Shown piece by piece: positions 1-12,314 of a DNA stretch of 64,000 nucleotides. The DNA is from Natroniella sp046097105 (GTDB taxonomy: Bacteria > Bacillota > Halanaerobiia > Halobacteroidales > Halobacteroidaceae), in assembly GCF_046097105.1 (NCBI RefSeq), contig NZ_CP175562.1:1-64000 (forward strand), read 5' to 3'. Position 1 is the first letter of the stretch, and each line of letters starts with the position of its first letter. The notes under the pieces were generated by a model that searched no databases, was not told where the DNA came from, and saw nothing but the letters and a program-made list of their open reading frames with translations. The position numbers and the translations under genes were made by a program.

Positions 1-1217
<1,217 letters not shown>

Positions 1218-1264
1218 AAGGAGTTATTTCAACTCTAGTCGTAGTTGGAACTTGCATTGTTTAG

Positions 1265-1289
1265 TTTTGAGAGACTGAATCTCTCAAAA
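1265..1289 (+). other. Spacer hairpin just after 16S
   Basis: A perfect 9-bp stem, TTTTGAGAG (1265-1273) with CTCTCAAAA (1281-1289), encloses a 7-base loop. It sits between the 16S 3' end and tRNA-Ile and has no U-tract, so it is more likely a pre-rRNA processing or antitermination structure than a terminator. The function is inferred from position only. Confidence 0.5.
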
Positions 1290-1385
1290 GCAATTAATAA
1301 TGAATATTGAATAATTAAAGTCAAGGTCAAAGATCAAAAGAGTTTAGATGTTTTGATCTTGGGTTTTAGCTATTTATTATTAACT
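1286..1385. repeat. AT-rich imperfect inverted repeat, copy 1 (16S-tRNA-Ile spacer)
   Basis: The left arm (about 1306-1339) and right arm (about 1351-1381) form an imperfect inverted repeat; the best paired part is AAGATCAAAA with TTTTGATCTT. The block begins AAAAGCAATTAAT, which is also found at 1632-1647, and it shares 23 identical bases (1303-1325) with copy 2 (1645-1667). There is no open reading frame. Confidence 0.6.
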
Positions 1386-1393
1386 GCGTGTAT

Positions 1394-1470
1394 GGGTCTA
1401 TAGCTCAGTTGGTCAGAGCGCACGCCTGATAAGCGTGAGGTCGGTGGTTCAAATCCACCTAGACCCACCA
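1394..1470 (+). tRNA. tRNA-Ile (GAT anticodon)
   Basis: A 77-base cloverleaf with acceptor stem GGGTCTA/TAGACCC, D-loop AGCTCAGTTGGTCAGAGC, anticodon GAT at 1428-1430, T-arm GGTTCAAATCC and an encoded 3' CCA. It lies in the 16S-23S spacer, the usual site for tRNA-Ile. Confidence 0.97.
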
Positions 1471-1559
1471 AAAACTAATTTACAATGTGTAATTGGCAAT
1501 TAAGTTCTCTAAGAACTTATCTTTTTTATTGTCTACTCTAAATTGTGAATTTAGTTCAT

Positions 1560-1635
<76 letters not shown>

Positions 1636-1741
1636 AAAGCAATTAATATTGAATAATTAAAGTCAAGACTAAAAATCAAAAGACTTAGAGATTTTTAATC
1701 TTGAGTTCTAACTATTCATTGTTAATTATTAAATATTAGTT
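1636..1741. repeat. AT-rich imperfect inverted repeat, copy 2 (tRNA-Ala-23S spacer)
   Basis: Arms at about 1647-1676 and 1691-1720 are imperfectly complementary over about 29 bases. The left arm shares 23 identical bases (1645-1667) with copy 1. It lies immediately after tRNA-Ala and before the 23S processing stem, is non-coding, and looks like a member of a small dispersed repeat family. Confidence 0.6.
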
Positions 1742-1760
1742 GTTCTTAACTTGTACTTTG

Positions 1761-1778
1761 AAAACTGCACAATAGATA
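1761..1778 (+). other. 5' half of the 23S processing stalk
   Basis: AAAACTGCACAATAGATA at 1761-1778 is the exact reverse complement of 4753-4770 on the far side of 23S. This 18-bp perfect stem is the expected RNase III or Mini-III substrate for releasing pre-23S. An inner stem TCTAGATTAAG (1784-1794) with CTTAATCTAGA (4739-4749) closes the mature ends. The mrnC gene in this window encodes the likely nuclease. Confidence 0.85.
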
Positions 1779-1789
1779 GTGCGTCTAGA

Positions 1790-4744
<2,955 letters not shown>

Positions 4745-4752
4745 CTAGAATA

Positions 4753-4770
4753 TATCTATTGTGCAGTTTT
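4753..4770 (+). other. 3' half of the 23S processing stalk
   Basis: TATCTATTGTGCAGTTTT pairs perfectly with 1761-1778 to loop out the whole 23S precursor. Confidence 0.85.
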
Positions 4771-4778
4771 GAATGTAT

Positions 4779-4880
4779 AATAAAGCATTTAATACTGAAT
4801 GTTGAAGGAAGATTGAATAGTTAGATACTAAAACTGGTTTTAATTATTAAATCTTCAATATTAAATGTTAATTAAATAAG
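4779..4880. repeat. AT-rich imperfect inverted repeat, copy 3 (23S-tRNA-Asn spacer)
   Basis: CATTTAATACTGAATGTTGA on the left mirrors TCAATATTAAATG on the right, and GATTGAATAGTTAG mirrors TTAATTATTAAATC. Base composition and the ATTGAAT/TTAATTATT words resemble copies 1 and 2, though identity is lower. This is where a 5S gene would be expected, and none is present. Confidence 0.45.
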
Positions 4881-4884
4881 TTGT

Positions 4885-4960
4885 TCCCCGATAGCTCAGT
4901 TGGTAGAGCGAGTGGCTGTTAACCACTTTGTCGTAGGTTCGAGTCCTACTCGGGGAGCCA
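4885..4960 (+). tRNA. tRNA-Asn (GTT anticodon)
   Basis: A 76-base cloverleaf with acceptor TCCCCGA/TCGGGGA, anticodon GTT at 4918-4920, T-arm GGTTCGAGTCC and an encoded CCA. It is the last gene of the rRNA operon, directly ahead of the terminator. Confidence 0.97.
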
Positions 4961-4970
4961 TTTTTATTTT

Positions 4971-5005
4971 AGATACCTAAATTTACTAAAAGGGTATCTT
5001 TTTTT
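4971..5005 (+). terminator. Rho-independent terminator of the rRNA operon
   Basis: Stem AGATACC (4971-4977) with GGTATCT (4993-4999), followed by a run of seven T. It ends the 16S-23S-tRNA-Asn unit. The remaining bases up to the ctsR promoter show nothing recognisable. Confidence 0.75.
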
Positions 5006-5120
5006 AGTACTAAGTAAAAAATATGGATAGTAAAGTTTAGATTTTAGCTAAAAACAGGAGTAAAATTTATCTTTTTAAATTTAATCTTTCTTTTTAGATA
5101 ATATTGTCCGATAATAATCC

Positions 5121-5151
5121 TTGCAAAAGAATACTATAAGTATAGTATAAT
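5121..5151 (+). promoter_or_regulatory. Probable sigma-A promoter of the ctsR operon
   Basis: TTGCAA (5121-5126) and TATAAT (5146-5151) are separated by 19 bp, a slightly long spacer. It lies directly upstream of the CtsR box. Confidence 0.55.
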
Positions 5152-5159
5152 ATACTTAT

Positions 5160-5176
5160 AGTCAGTAATAGTCAAA
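5160..5176 (+). promoter_or_regulatory. CtsR operator (autoregulatory)
   Basis: AGTCAGTAATAGTCAAA fits the CtsR heptad repeat RGTCAAA-NAN-RGTCAAA. The second heptad is perfect, the three-base spacer fits, and the first heptad has two mismatches. It lies between the -10 box and the ctsR ribosome binding site, where bound CtsR would block transcription. The consensus is established knowledge; binding here is inferred. Confidence 0.75.
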
Positions 5177-5202
5177 TCGAGGTATTTAAAGGGGAGGATT
5201 AT

Positions 5203-5664
5203 ATGAGTAGCCTTTCAAACCAGATTGAAGAATATTTAAAAGAACTATTAAGTCGAAACAATGTTGTTAGAGTACAACGGAGTCAATTGGCTAGCAAATT
5301 TAGCTGTGTTCCATCACAGATTAATTATGTATTGAATACTAGATTTACTTTGGAAAAAGGCTATATAATTGATAGTCAACGAGGTGGCAGTGGCTATATT
5401 CAAATTACTAAATTAGATTCAGGCTTAAGTCGTAAAATAATTGAAACATTATACAATAAAATTGAGGGCCAAATTGATCAGCTTACAGCCTTTAATATTA
5501 TTGAGCGATTAGCAGAGGAAGGTGTTATTACTTCTAATGAACAAGAGTTGCTTAAGGCGGCAGTTGATAGAGAGAATATTGGTTTGAAATTACCAATACG
5601 AGATGTAGTAAGGGCCAAATTATTAAAGGGTATCTTAAAAGTATTAATTAAAAAGGAGGGGTAA
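5203..5664 (+). CDS. ctsR: CtsR, class III heat-shock repressor
   Basis: This 153-residue protein matches the usual CtsR length. It opens with the typical SLSNQIEEYLKELL helix, then a winged helix-turn-helix (about residues 10-65). The conserved RGGSGYIQI wing, with the glycine-rich tip that senses heat in Bacillus, is at about 66-74. The C-terminal dimerisation domain ends in RDVVRAKLLKGILKVL. CtsR represses clp genes and is inactivated by heat and by the McsB arginine kinase encoded two genes downstream. A strong GGGGAGG precedes the ATG and a CtsR box lies in its own promoter, so autoregulation is expected. mcsA follows after one base. Confidence 0.97.
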   Translation: MSSLSNQIEEYLKELLSRNNVVRVQRSQLASKFSCVPSQINYVLNTRFTLEKGYIIDSQRGGSGYIQITKLDSGLSRKIIETLYNKIEGQIDQLTAFNIIERLAEEGVITSNEQELLKAAVDRENIGLKLPIRDVVRAKLLKGILKVLIKKEG

Positions 5665-5665
5665 A

Positions 5666-6181
5666 ATGCTATGCCAAGAATGCCAAGAGAAGGAAGCATC
5701 GGTTCATGTTACTAAAATTATTAATAACCAAAAACAAGAGTTATATTTTTGTAAAGAGTGTGCCCAGGCAACTGGTGAGTTGAATTTTGGGTCTGATTTT
5801 TCCTTTAATAACTTGTTAACTGGACTTTTAAATAGTAAGCCCCAGTCTCATCATCAGATAAATTTATCTAACAAACAATTAAGGTGTAATAGCTGTAATT
5901 TGAGTTATCAAGAGTTTAGTCATAATGGACGTTTAGGTTGTAGTCAATGTTATGAATACTTTAGTGATAAAGTTGATAAAATTTTAAGAAGGATTCATAG
6001 TAGTAGCCGTCATACAGGCAAGATCCCTAAAAGAGCTGGGGAGAATGTAAGGGTTAAGAGGAAGATTAAGAATCTAAAGGAAGAAATGGGGCAAGCAGTA
6101 GATAAAGAGGAATTTGAAAGAGCAGCTGTTTTGAGAGATAAGATTAAGGATTTGGAAGGAAACTTAGATGATAGGAGGTAA
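5666..6181 (+). CDS. mcsA: McsA, zinc-binding activator of the McsB kinase
   Basis: A 171-residue protein with two zinc-ribbon-like halves: CQEC near residue 3 with CKEC near 29, and CNSC near 74 with CSQC near 92. A C-terminal UVR motif (about 130-165, EEFERAAVLRDKIKDLE) follows. McsA is known to activate and tether the arginine kinase McsB in the CtsR/ClpC stress pathway. It starts one base after the ctsR stop with GGAGGGG at the end of ctsR as its ribosome binding site, and is followed by mcsB after five bases, so all are surely cotranscribed. Confidence 0.95.
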   Translation: MLCQECQEKEASVHVTKIINNQKQELYFCKECAQATGELNFGSDFSFNNLLTGLLNSKPQSHHQINLSNKQLRCNSCNLSYQEFSHNGRLGCSQCYEYFSDKVDKILRRIHSSSRHTGKIPKRAGENVRVKRKIKNLKEEMGQAVDKEEFERAAVLRDKIKDLEGNLDDRR

Positions 6182-6186
6182 AGGGT

Positions 6187-7218
6187 ATGGAAGATAGGAT
6201 TATGAACAAATGGATGAAAGAACTAGGGCCAAGTTCTGATGTTGTAGTCAGTAGTAGAGTTAGATTGGCTCGTAACTTTAATGATTTAAGTTTTACTCAT
6301 CATGCAAGTGACGAAGAATTAAAGCAGGTAACAATCAAGGTAAAGGAGTTGTTGCAGGAGAATGATGAGTTTCAGCTTAAACTAATTGATATAGATGATT
6401 TATCAGAACTTGAAAGAAAGATGTTAGTAGAAAAGCATTTAATTAGCCCTGAACATACTCAGGTTAATAAATATAAATCAGTTGCATTATCTGAAGATGA
6501 GACTGTTAGTTTAATGCTCAATGAAGAAGACCATCTAAGGTTACAAATGATACTGCCTGGCCTCCAGATAGAGAAAACATGGGAGATGGCAGATCAATTA
6601 GATGATTATATAGAGAATAAAATAGATGTAGCATTTGCTGAAGGTTATGGATATTTGACTGCTTGTCCAACCAATGTAGGAACAGGCTTGAGGGTTTCTG
6701 TCATGGTTCATTTGCCTGCTTTAAGTATGATTAATCGAGTTGAAAAGTTAATGTCAGCAATTTCACAGTTAGGTTTAGCAGTTAGAGGTTTATATGGAGA
6801 AGGAACCGATACAGTAGGAAATTTATATCAGATTTCTAATCAGGTAACTTTAGGACATTCAGAAGAAGAGATAATAGAAAACTTACTGGGAGTAACTCAA
6901 CAGATTATTGAACAAGAGAAGAATGCTCGTAAACTTTTATTACGAGAACAAGAAGTAAGTGTCAAAAATAAAGCTTATCGTGCCCACGGGATCTTAACTC
7001 ATGCTTATAGTATTTCAATTGAGGAAGCAATGGAATTAATTTCAAATGTAAGATTAGGAATTGATTTGGGTATGATAAGAAAGATAGAGCCAATAATTTT
7101 AAACCAAGTGATGGTTATGATCAGACCTGCTACTTTGCAATCAACTAAAGGTGAAAAATTATCAATAGAAGAAAGAGAGATTTATCGAGCTGCATTAATT
7201 AAAGACTTATTGGATTAA
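6187..7218 (+). CDS. mcsB: McsB, protein-arginine kinase
   Basis: A 343-residue member of the phosphagen-kinase fold that phosphorylates arginine on CtsR and on misfolded proteins, marking them for ClpCP. Visible motifs are VVVSSRVRLARN near residue 20 (nucleotide site), the CPTNVGTGLRVSVMVHLP block near 160-177 carrying the conserved cysteine, and a C-terminal REIYRA that corresponds to the RDxxRA phospho-arginine sensor with D replaced by E. The ATG at 6187 has GGAGGTAAAGGG just before it; an internal ATG at 6202 is also possible. clpC follows after 13 bases. Confidence 0.96.
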   Translation: MEDRIMNKWMKELGPSSDVVVSSRVRLARNFNDLSFTHHASDEELKQVTIKVKELLQENDEFQLKLIDIDDLSELERKMLVEKHLISPEHTQVNKYKSVALSEDETVSLMLNEEDHLRLQMILPGLQIEKTWEMADQLDDYIENKIDVAFAEGYGYLTACPTNVGTGLRVSVMVHLPALSMINRVEKLMSAISQLGLAVRGLYGEGTDTVGNLYQISNQVTLGHSEEEIIENLLGVTQQIIEQEKNARKLLLREQEVSVKNKAYRAHGILTHAYSISIEEAMELISNVRLGIDLGMIRKIEPIILNQVMVMIRPATLQSTKGEKLSIEEREIYRAALIKDLLD

Positions 7219-7231
7219 AGGGGGATTTAAT

Positions 7232-9667
7232 ATGATTTTTGAAAGGTTTACTGAGAAAGCACGTAAGGTAATGGCCTTCTCTCAAGAGGAAGCTAGAGAA
7301 TTTAATCATAATTACGTAGGAACAGAACATTTATTGTTAGGTTTAATTAGAGAAGGAGAGGGAGTAGCAGCTAAAGTATTAGAAACTAGTGGATTTAATT
7401 TAGAAAAGATAAGGGCTAAAGTTAAAGATATTATTGGAACTGGAAATGAAGAGGTTCAAAGTGAAAGATTACCTTTTACTCCTCGAACAAAAAAAGTTTT
7501 AAATCTTTCTTTAGAAGAAGCTCGGCGATTAGGACATAATTATGTAGGAACAGAACATTTATTGTTAGGTTTAATCAGAGAAGGGGAAGGAGTAGCTGCT
7601 CGAACTTTAAAAGAAGAAGGAGCAGACTTTAAAAAATTACAGCATAAAGTTGTTAAGTTATTAGGTGGAGTTAAAAGTGGACGTAAAAAAAGAAAGGATG
7701 GATATCAAAACAGTATAGGATTAGAGAAGTTTGCCACAGATTTAACTCAGCTTGCTAGTGAAGAGAAACTTGATCCAGTTATTGGAAGGGACAAAGAGAT
7801 AGATCGAGTAATTCAAACCTTAAGTCGGCGCAAGAAGAATAATCCTTGTTTGATTGGAGAACCAGGAGTAGGAAAGACAGCGATTGTAGAAGGGTTGGCT
7901 CAAAGAATAGTTGAAGGTGAAGTCCCTGAACCATTGGCTAAAAATAGAATTTTGGCTTTAGATTTGGGTTCATTATTGGCAGGCTCTAAATATCGAGGAG
8001 AATTTGAGAAAAGATTAAAAGCAGTTATGAAAGAGATTAAAGAATCAGGTAATGTAATCTTGTTTATTGATGAATTGCATAATTTAGTTGGAGCTGGTGG
8101 AGCAGAAGGAGCAATTGATGCTGCTAATATATTAAAACCTGCTTTAGCTAGAGGAGAATTACAGACGATAGGAGCAACTACTTTAGATGAGTATCGTAAA
8201 TATATAGAAAAAGATGCTGCTTTAGAAAGAAGATTCCAATCTATTTTGGTAGAAGAGCCTTCGATAGAAGATGCTGAAAAAATTTTGAAGGGGCTGCGTG
8301 ATGTTTATGAAGCTCATCATAGAGTTAAAATTATAGATGAAGCGATCTCTGCTGCAGTTGAGCTGTCTCATCGGTATGTAAGTGAACGTTTCTTGCCTGA
8401 TAAGGCAATAGATTTAATTGATGAAGCTGGTTCTCAAATAAAGCTACAACAGAACACAGCACCTAATGAGATTAAGGATTTAGAAAAAAGGTTAGAAAAG
8501 GTTGAGCAAGAAAAAGAAGCTGCTATTGAAGCACAAGAGTTTGAGGAAGCTGCTGATTTGCGGGACCAAGAACAAGAAGTAAAAGAAAAGCTAGAGAAGA
8601 CAAAAGTAGAGTGGAAGAATGAAAAGGGAATGAGAGAGACTGTTATTACAAGAGAGGTTATAGCTAAAATAGTCTCTGATTGGACAGGAATTCCAGTTAC
8701 AAAGTTGGCCCAAGCAGAGTCAGAAAAATTGCTTAATCTAGAGGAAGAATTACATCGACGAGTAGTGGGTCAAGATGAAGCTGTCAAAGCGGTTTCACAG
8801 GCAGTTAGAAGAGCAAGAGCAGGATTAAAAGACCCTAAGCGTCCAATTGGTTCATTTATCTTTTTAGGGCCAACAGGAGTTGGAAAGACAGAGTTAGCTA
8901 GAAGTTTAGCAGAAGTAATGTTTGATGATGAAGATGCTATGATTAGAGTTGATATGTCAGAATATATGGAAAAGCATGCTGTTTCTAGATTAGTTGGTTC
9001 CCCTCCAGGATATGTAGGTCATGAAGAAGGTGGTCAGCTGACGGAGCAAGTTAGAAGAAGGCCTTATTCAGTTATTTTGCTCGATGAGATCGAAAAAGCT
9101 CACCCTGAAGCCTTCAATATTTTATTACAGATGTTAGAAGATGGTCAATTGACAGATGCTCAGGGAAGAACTGTTGATTTTAAGAATACAATGATCATTA
9201 TGACTTCAAATGTTGGAGCAGATTTGATTCAGAGTAAATCAGGAGGAGTTGGATTTAAAGCAATTGAAACAGGTATAGAGGATAGGGAATATGAAGAAAT
9301 GAAAGAGATGGTTAAATCAAAATTAAAAGATACTTTCAGGCCAGAGTTTTTAAATAGATTAGATGAAATAATTGTCTTTCATGCTCTTTCTAAAGAAGAT
9401 ATTAAAGAGATAGTTGATTTAATGTTAGAAGAATTAGAAGAAAGATTAAAAGTCAAAGATATTAAATTAGAAGTTACTGAAGGAGCAAAGGGATTAATTG
9501 CTAAAGAAGGATATGATAAGGAGTTTGGAGCAAGACCATTAAGGAGAGCAATTAGGCGTTTAGTAGAAAATGCTTTAGCAGAGAAGTTTTTGGCGGAGAA
9601 GTTTAATGAAGGAGATAGAATTAAGGTTGATTCTCAAGATGGAGAACTTCAGTTTAGTAAAAATTAA
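7232..9667 (+). CDS. clpC: ClpC, AAA+ unfoldase of the Clp protease
   Basis: An 811-residue Hsp100 ATPase. Two Clp-N repeats (about 1-145; the phrase NYVGTEHLLLGLIREGEGVA occurs in each) bind adaptors and phospho-arginine. AAA domain 1 has Walker A GEPGVGKT near 208 and Walker B LFIDELHN. A middle UVR-like coiled coil (about 415-465, EFEEAADLRDQE) is the McsB/MecA docking region. AAA domain 2 has GPTGVGKTE near 547 and ILLDEIEKAHP. It unfolds substrates for ClpP, which is not in this window. It is the last gene of the CtsR operon, followed by a hairpin at 9672-9700. Confidence 0.98.
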   Translation: MIFERFTEKARKVMAFSQEEAREFNHNYVGTEHLLLGLIREGEGVAAKVLETSGFNLEKIRAKVKDIIGTGNEEVQSERLPFTPRTKKVLNLSLEEARRLGHNYVGTEHLLLGLIREGEGVAARTLKEEGADFKKLQHKVVKLLGGVKSGRKKRKDGYQNSIGLEKFATDLTQLASEEKLDPVIGRDKEIDRVIQTLSRRKKNNPCLIGEPGVGKTAIVEGLAQRIVEGEVPEPLAKNRILALDLGSLLAGSKYRGEFEKRLKAVMKEIKESGNVILFIDELHNLVGAGGAEGAIDAANILKPALARGELQTIGATTLDEYRKYIEKDAALERRFQSILVEEPSIEDAEKILKGLRDVYEAHHRVKIIDEAISAAVELSHRYVSERFLPDKAIDLIDEAGSQIKLQQNTAPNEIKDLEKRLEKVEQEKEAAIEAQEFEEAADLRDQEQEVKEKLEKTKVEWKNEKGMRETVITREVIAKIVSDWTGIPVTKLAQAESEKLLNLEEELHRRVVGQDEAVKAVSQAVRRARAGLKDPKRPIGSFIFLGPTGVGKTELARSLAEVMFDDEDAMIRVDMSEYMEKHAVSRLVGSPPGYVGHEEGGQLTEQVRRRPYSVILLDEIEKAHPEAFNILLQMLEDGQLTDAQGRTVDFKNTMIIMTSNVGADLIQSKSGGVGFKAIETGIEDREYEEMKEMVKSKLKDTFRPEFLNRLDEIIVFHALSKEDIKEIVDLMLEELEERLKVKDIKLEVTEGAKGLIAKEGYDKEFGARPLRRAIRRLVENALAEKFLAEKFNEGDRIKVDSQDGELQFSKN

Positions 9668-9671
9668 CAGT

Positions 9672-9700
9672 TAAGAAAGCAGGGTTACCCTGCTTTCTTA
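9672..9700 (+). terminator. Hairpin after clpC
   Basis: A perfect 13-bp stem TAAGAAAGCAGGG/CCCTGCTTTCTTA with a TTA loop. There is no good U-tract, so termination may be partial. The GGGTTACCC tip is shared with the hairpin after tuf copy 1. Confidence 0.65.
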
Positions 9701-9707
9701 TATTACC

Positions 9708-9736
9708 TTGTTAAATTAGCTGTAAAATGTTATAAT
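9708..9736 (+). promoter_or_regulatory. Sigma-A promoter of radA
   Basis: TTGTTA (9708-9713), a 17-bp spacer and a perfect TATAAT (9731-9736), about 30 bases before the radA start. Confidence 0.75.
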
Positions 9737-9768
9737 AAAGGTTAAGTTTATTATAGATAGGTGGTTTT

Positions 9769-11139
9769 ATGGCTAAAAACAAGCGTAGATATATTTGTCA
9801 AGAATGCAATTATAAAGCATTGAAGTGGAGTGGAAAATGTCCAAACTGTAATAGTTGGAATACATTAACAGAAAAAATTATTGATCAAAAGCAGAAGAAA
9901 AAAGAAAAGAAACTAGCAGCAGATGTGATCCCTCAAAGCATAGATGAGATTGAAATTACTACTGAAGATAGAGTTGGAACAGAGTTTACAGAATTAGATC
10001 GAGTATTGGGTGGAGGGGTTGTGTTAGGATCTTTAACCTTAATCGGTGGCGATCCGGGGATTGGAAAGTCAACTTTACTTTTACAAACTTCTCATAATAT
10101 TAGTCAACAAGGTAAAAAAGTGTTGTATGTTTCTGGTGAAGAATCTGAAAAACAGATTAAGTTAAGAGCAGATCGTTTAAAAACAGTTAACTCTGATTTG
10201 TATATTTTAGCAGAGACTAACTTATTATCAATTATTAAAAGTAGTAAGAAGTTACAGCCAGAGTTGATAATTATAGACTCGATCCAGACTGTTCATAATC
10301 CTCAGTTGGAATCAGCACCTGGCAGTGTCAGTCAGGTAAGGGAATGCACAGCACGATTAATGCATTTAGCTAAAAAAGAAGGGGTTCCAGTCGTTTTGAT
10401 TGGGCATGTAACTAAAGAGGGTTCTATTGCTGGCCCGCGGACATTAGAACATATGGTAGATACTGTATTATATTTTGAAGGTGATCGTAATCATGTCTAC
10501 CGGATCTTAAGGGCTGTTAAAAACAGGTTTGGTTCGACAAATGAAATTGGAATTTTTACAATGGAGCAAGAAGGATTAACAGAAGTATTAAACCCTTCGC
10601 AAGCTTTTATTGAGGAAAGACCTCAAGAAATTTCTGGTTCTGTGGTAATTCCCTGCCTAGAAGGAACTAGGCCAATTTTAATTGAGTTACAAGCTTTGGT
10701 TGGAACAGCTAATTTTGGAACTCCAAGTAGAATGACAACTGGAATTGATCACAAGCGAGTTTCCTTATTATTAGCAGTTTTAGAAAAAAGGTTAGGATTA
10801 CATATTCAAGGGCAAGATATTTATGTTAATATTGCAGGAGGTTTTCAAGTTAATGAACCAGCAGTAGATTTAGGAATAATTGTGGCTGTTGTATCTAGTT
10901 TTAGAGATTTAGTTGTTCCTGAAAATGTTGCAGTAGTTGGAGAAGTAGGGTTATCTGGAGAAATAAGAGCTGTTAATCAGATTGAAAAGAGGATAAATGA
11001 AGCAAGCAAATTAGGTTTTACAGAATTTATTATTCCCAAAAGTAATTTAGAGACATTAACAAATGTTGATCCTAATGTAAGGATTAATGCAGTTAGAGAT
11101 ATTAGAGAAGTATTAGATTTTATTTTGGGAGGGGAATAA
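9769..11139 (+). CDS. radA: RadA, recombination-associated DNA repair helicase
   Basis: A 456-residue RecA-like protein. It has the N-terminal zinc finger CQEC...CPNC (residues 10-27), an ATPase core with Walker A GDPGIGKST near 92-100, the RadA-specific KNRFG motif near 251, and a C-terminal Lon-protease-like domain (about 280-456). RadA drives branch migration of recombination intermediates. disA starts on the next base after the stop; the two proteins are known to interact in Bacillus, so the coupling fits. It has its own promoter upstream. Confidence 0.97.
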   Translation: MAKNKRRYICQECNYKALKWSGKCPNCNSWNTLTEKIIDQKQKKKEKKLAADVIPQSIDEIEITTEDRVGTEFTELDRVLGGGVVLGSLTLIGGDPGIGKSTLLLQTSHNISQQGKKVLYVSGEESEKQIKLRADRLKTVNSDLYILAETNLLSIIKSSKKLQPELIIIDSIQTVHNPQLESAPGSVSQVRECTARLMHLAKKEGVPVVLIGHVTKEGSIAGPRTLEHMVDTVLYFEGDRNHVYRILRAVKNRFGSTNEIGIFTMEQEGLTEVLNPSQAFIEERPQEISGSVVIPCLEGTRPILIELQALVGTANFGTPSRMTTGIDHKRVSLLLAVLEKRLGLHIQGQDIYVNIAGGFQVNEPAVDLGIIVAVVSSFRDLVVPENVAVVGEVGLSGEIRAVNQIEKRINEASKLGFTEFIIPKSNLETLTNVDPNVRINAVRDIREVLDFILGGE

Positions 11140-12234
11140 ATGTCTAGTTTATTTAAGGAAGAAGAATTTTCTGAAATACTAAAATTAATTGCTCCTGGAA
11201 CTTCTTTTAGAGAAGGGTTGGAGAATATATTACGAGCAAAGACTGGAGCACTGATTGTTGTAGGTGATAGTGATGAGGTTTTAGGGGCGGTTGATGGTGG
11301 ATTTAATATTAATGCTGGAGCAACACCTACCAGATTATATGAATTAGCAAAAATGGATGGAGCTATAGTTTTAAGTGACGACGCAGAGCGAATTTTATGT
11401 GCTAATGCACAGTTAGTTCCGGATCCTTCAATCTCCTCAGTTGAAACTGGTACTAGACATAGAACTGCAGAAAGAATATCTAAACAGACAGGAGAACTTG
11501 TTATTTCGATTTCACAAAGAAGAGATATAATTACATTATATAAAAATGATAAAAAATATATTCTTGAAGATATTAGAGTTATTTTAACTAAAGCTAACCA
11601 AGCTATACAGACGTTAGAAAAATATAGAAGTGTATTAGATCAAACTTTGACCAATTTAAGTGCTTTAGAATTTGAAGATCTAGTTACTATTTCTGATGTA
11701 GTAACTGTAATTCAGCGAGCGGAGATGGTGTTAAGGATTGGTAATGAAATTGAAAGATATATTAATGAACTAGGTAATGAAGGCCGTTTGATCAAGATGC
11801 AGTTGAAAGAATTAGTAGCTAATGTGAAGGAAGAAGGGTTACTAATTGTTAAAGATTATGAAGCACAAGTAGAAGATAAAGCAGATGAAGAAATAGAAGA
11901 TGATGAGGATATTTTTGAAAAAATATCAGATAGTTTATCAGATGAACTATTAAGCCTATCTTCGATCAGTAAACATTTAGGTTATGGAGGTAATATGAGT
12001 GCTTTAGACTTATCGGTTTCTCCTAGGGGGTATAGGCTATTAAAGAAGATACCTAGATTGCCAATGAGTGTGATTGATAATTTAGTTGATGTTTTTGGGG
12101 ACTTTCAAGAAATACTGAATGCTTCAATTGATGAACTGGATGATGTTGATGGAATTGGGGAAGTTAGAGCACAAGCAATTAAAGAAGGGTTAAAGAGATT
12201 ACGTGATCAAGTCTTATTGGATCGACATATTTAA
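11140..12234 (+). CDS. disA: DisA, DNA-integrity scanning diadenylate cyclase
   Basis: A 364-residue c-di-AMP synthase. The N-terminal DAC domain carries KMDGAIVLS (DGA motif, near residue 71) and TGTRHRTAE (RHR motif, near 108), both needed for ATP binding and cyclisation. A helical linker follows, then a C-terminal helix-hairpin-helix region (about 290-360) that binds branched DNA. The length matches the family. It is translationally adjacent to radA and shares its promoter. DisA couples DNA damage to c-di-AMP level, a second messenger for potassium and osmotic control. Confidence 0.97.
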   Translation: MSSLFKEEEFSEILKLIAPGTSFREGLENILRAKTGALIVVGDSDEVLGAVDGGFNINAGATPTRLYELAKMDGAIVLSDDAERILCANAQLVPDPSISSVETGTRHRTAERISKQTGELVISISQRRDIITLYKNDKKYILEDIRVILTKANQAIQTLEKYRSVLDQTLTNLSALEFEDLVTISDVVTVIQRAEMVLRIGNEIERYINELGNEGRLIKMQLKELVANVKEEGLLIVKDYEAQVEDKADEEIEDDEDIFEKISDSLSDELLSLSSISKHLGYGGNMSALDLSVSPRGYRLLKKIPRLPMSVIDNLVDVFGDFQEILNASIDELDDVDGIGEVRAQAIKEGLKRLRDQVLLDRHI

Positions 12235-12246
12235 AAGTCATGTGAA

Positions 12247-12275
12247 TTGATATTAGAATTTAAGTATGTTATAAT
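12247..12275 (+). promoter_or_regulatory. Sigma-A promoter of carD
   Basis: TTGATA (12247-12252), a 17-bp spacer and a perfect TATAAT (12270-12275), about 40 bases before the carD ATG. Confidence 0.75.
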
Positions 12276-12314
12276 AGATTGGGCTGATTATGTACTGAAT
12301 GGAGGGTTGTATTA

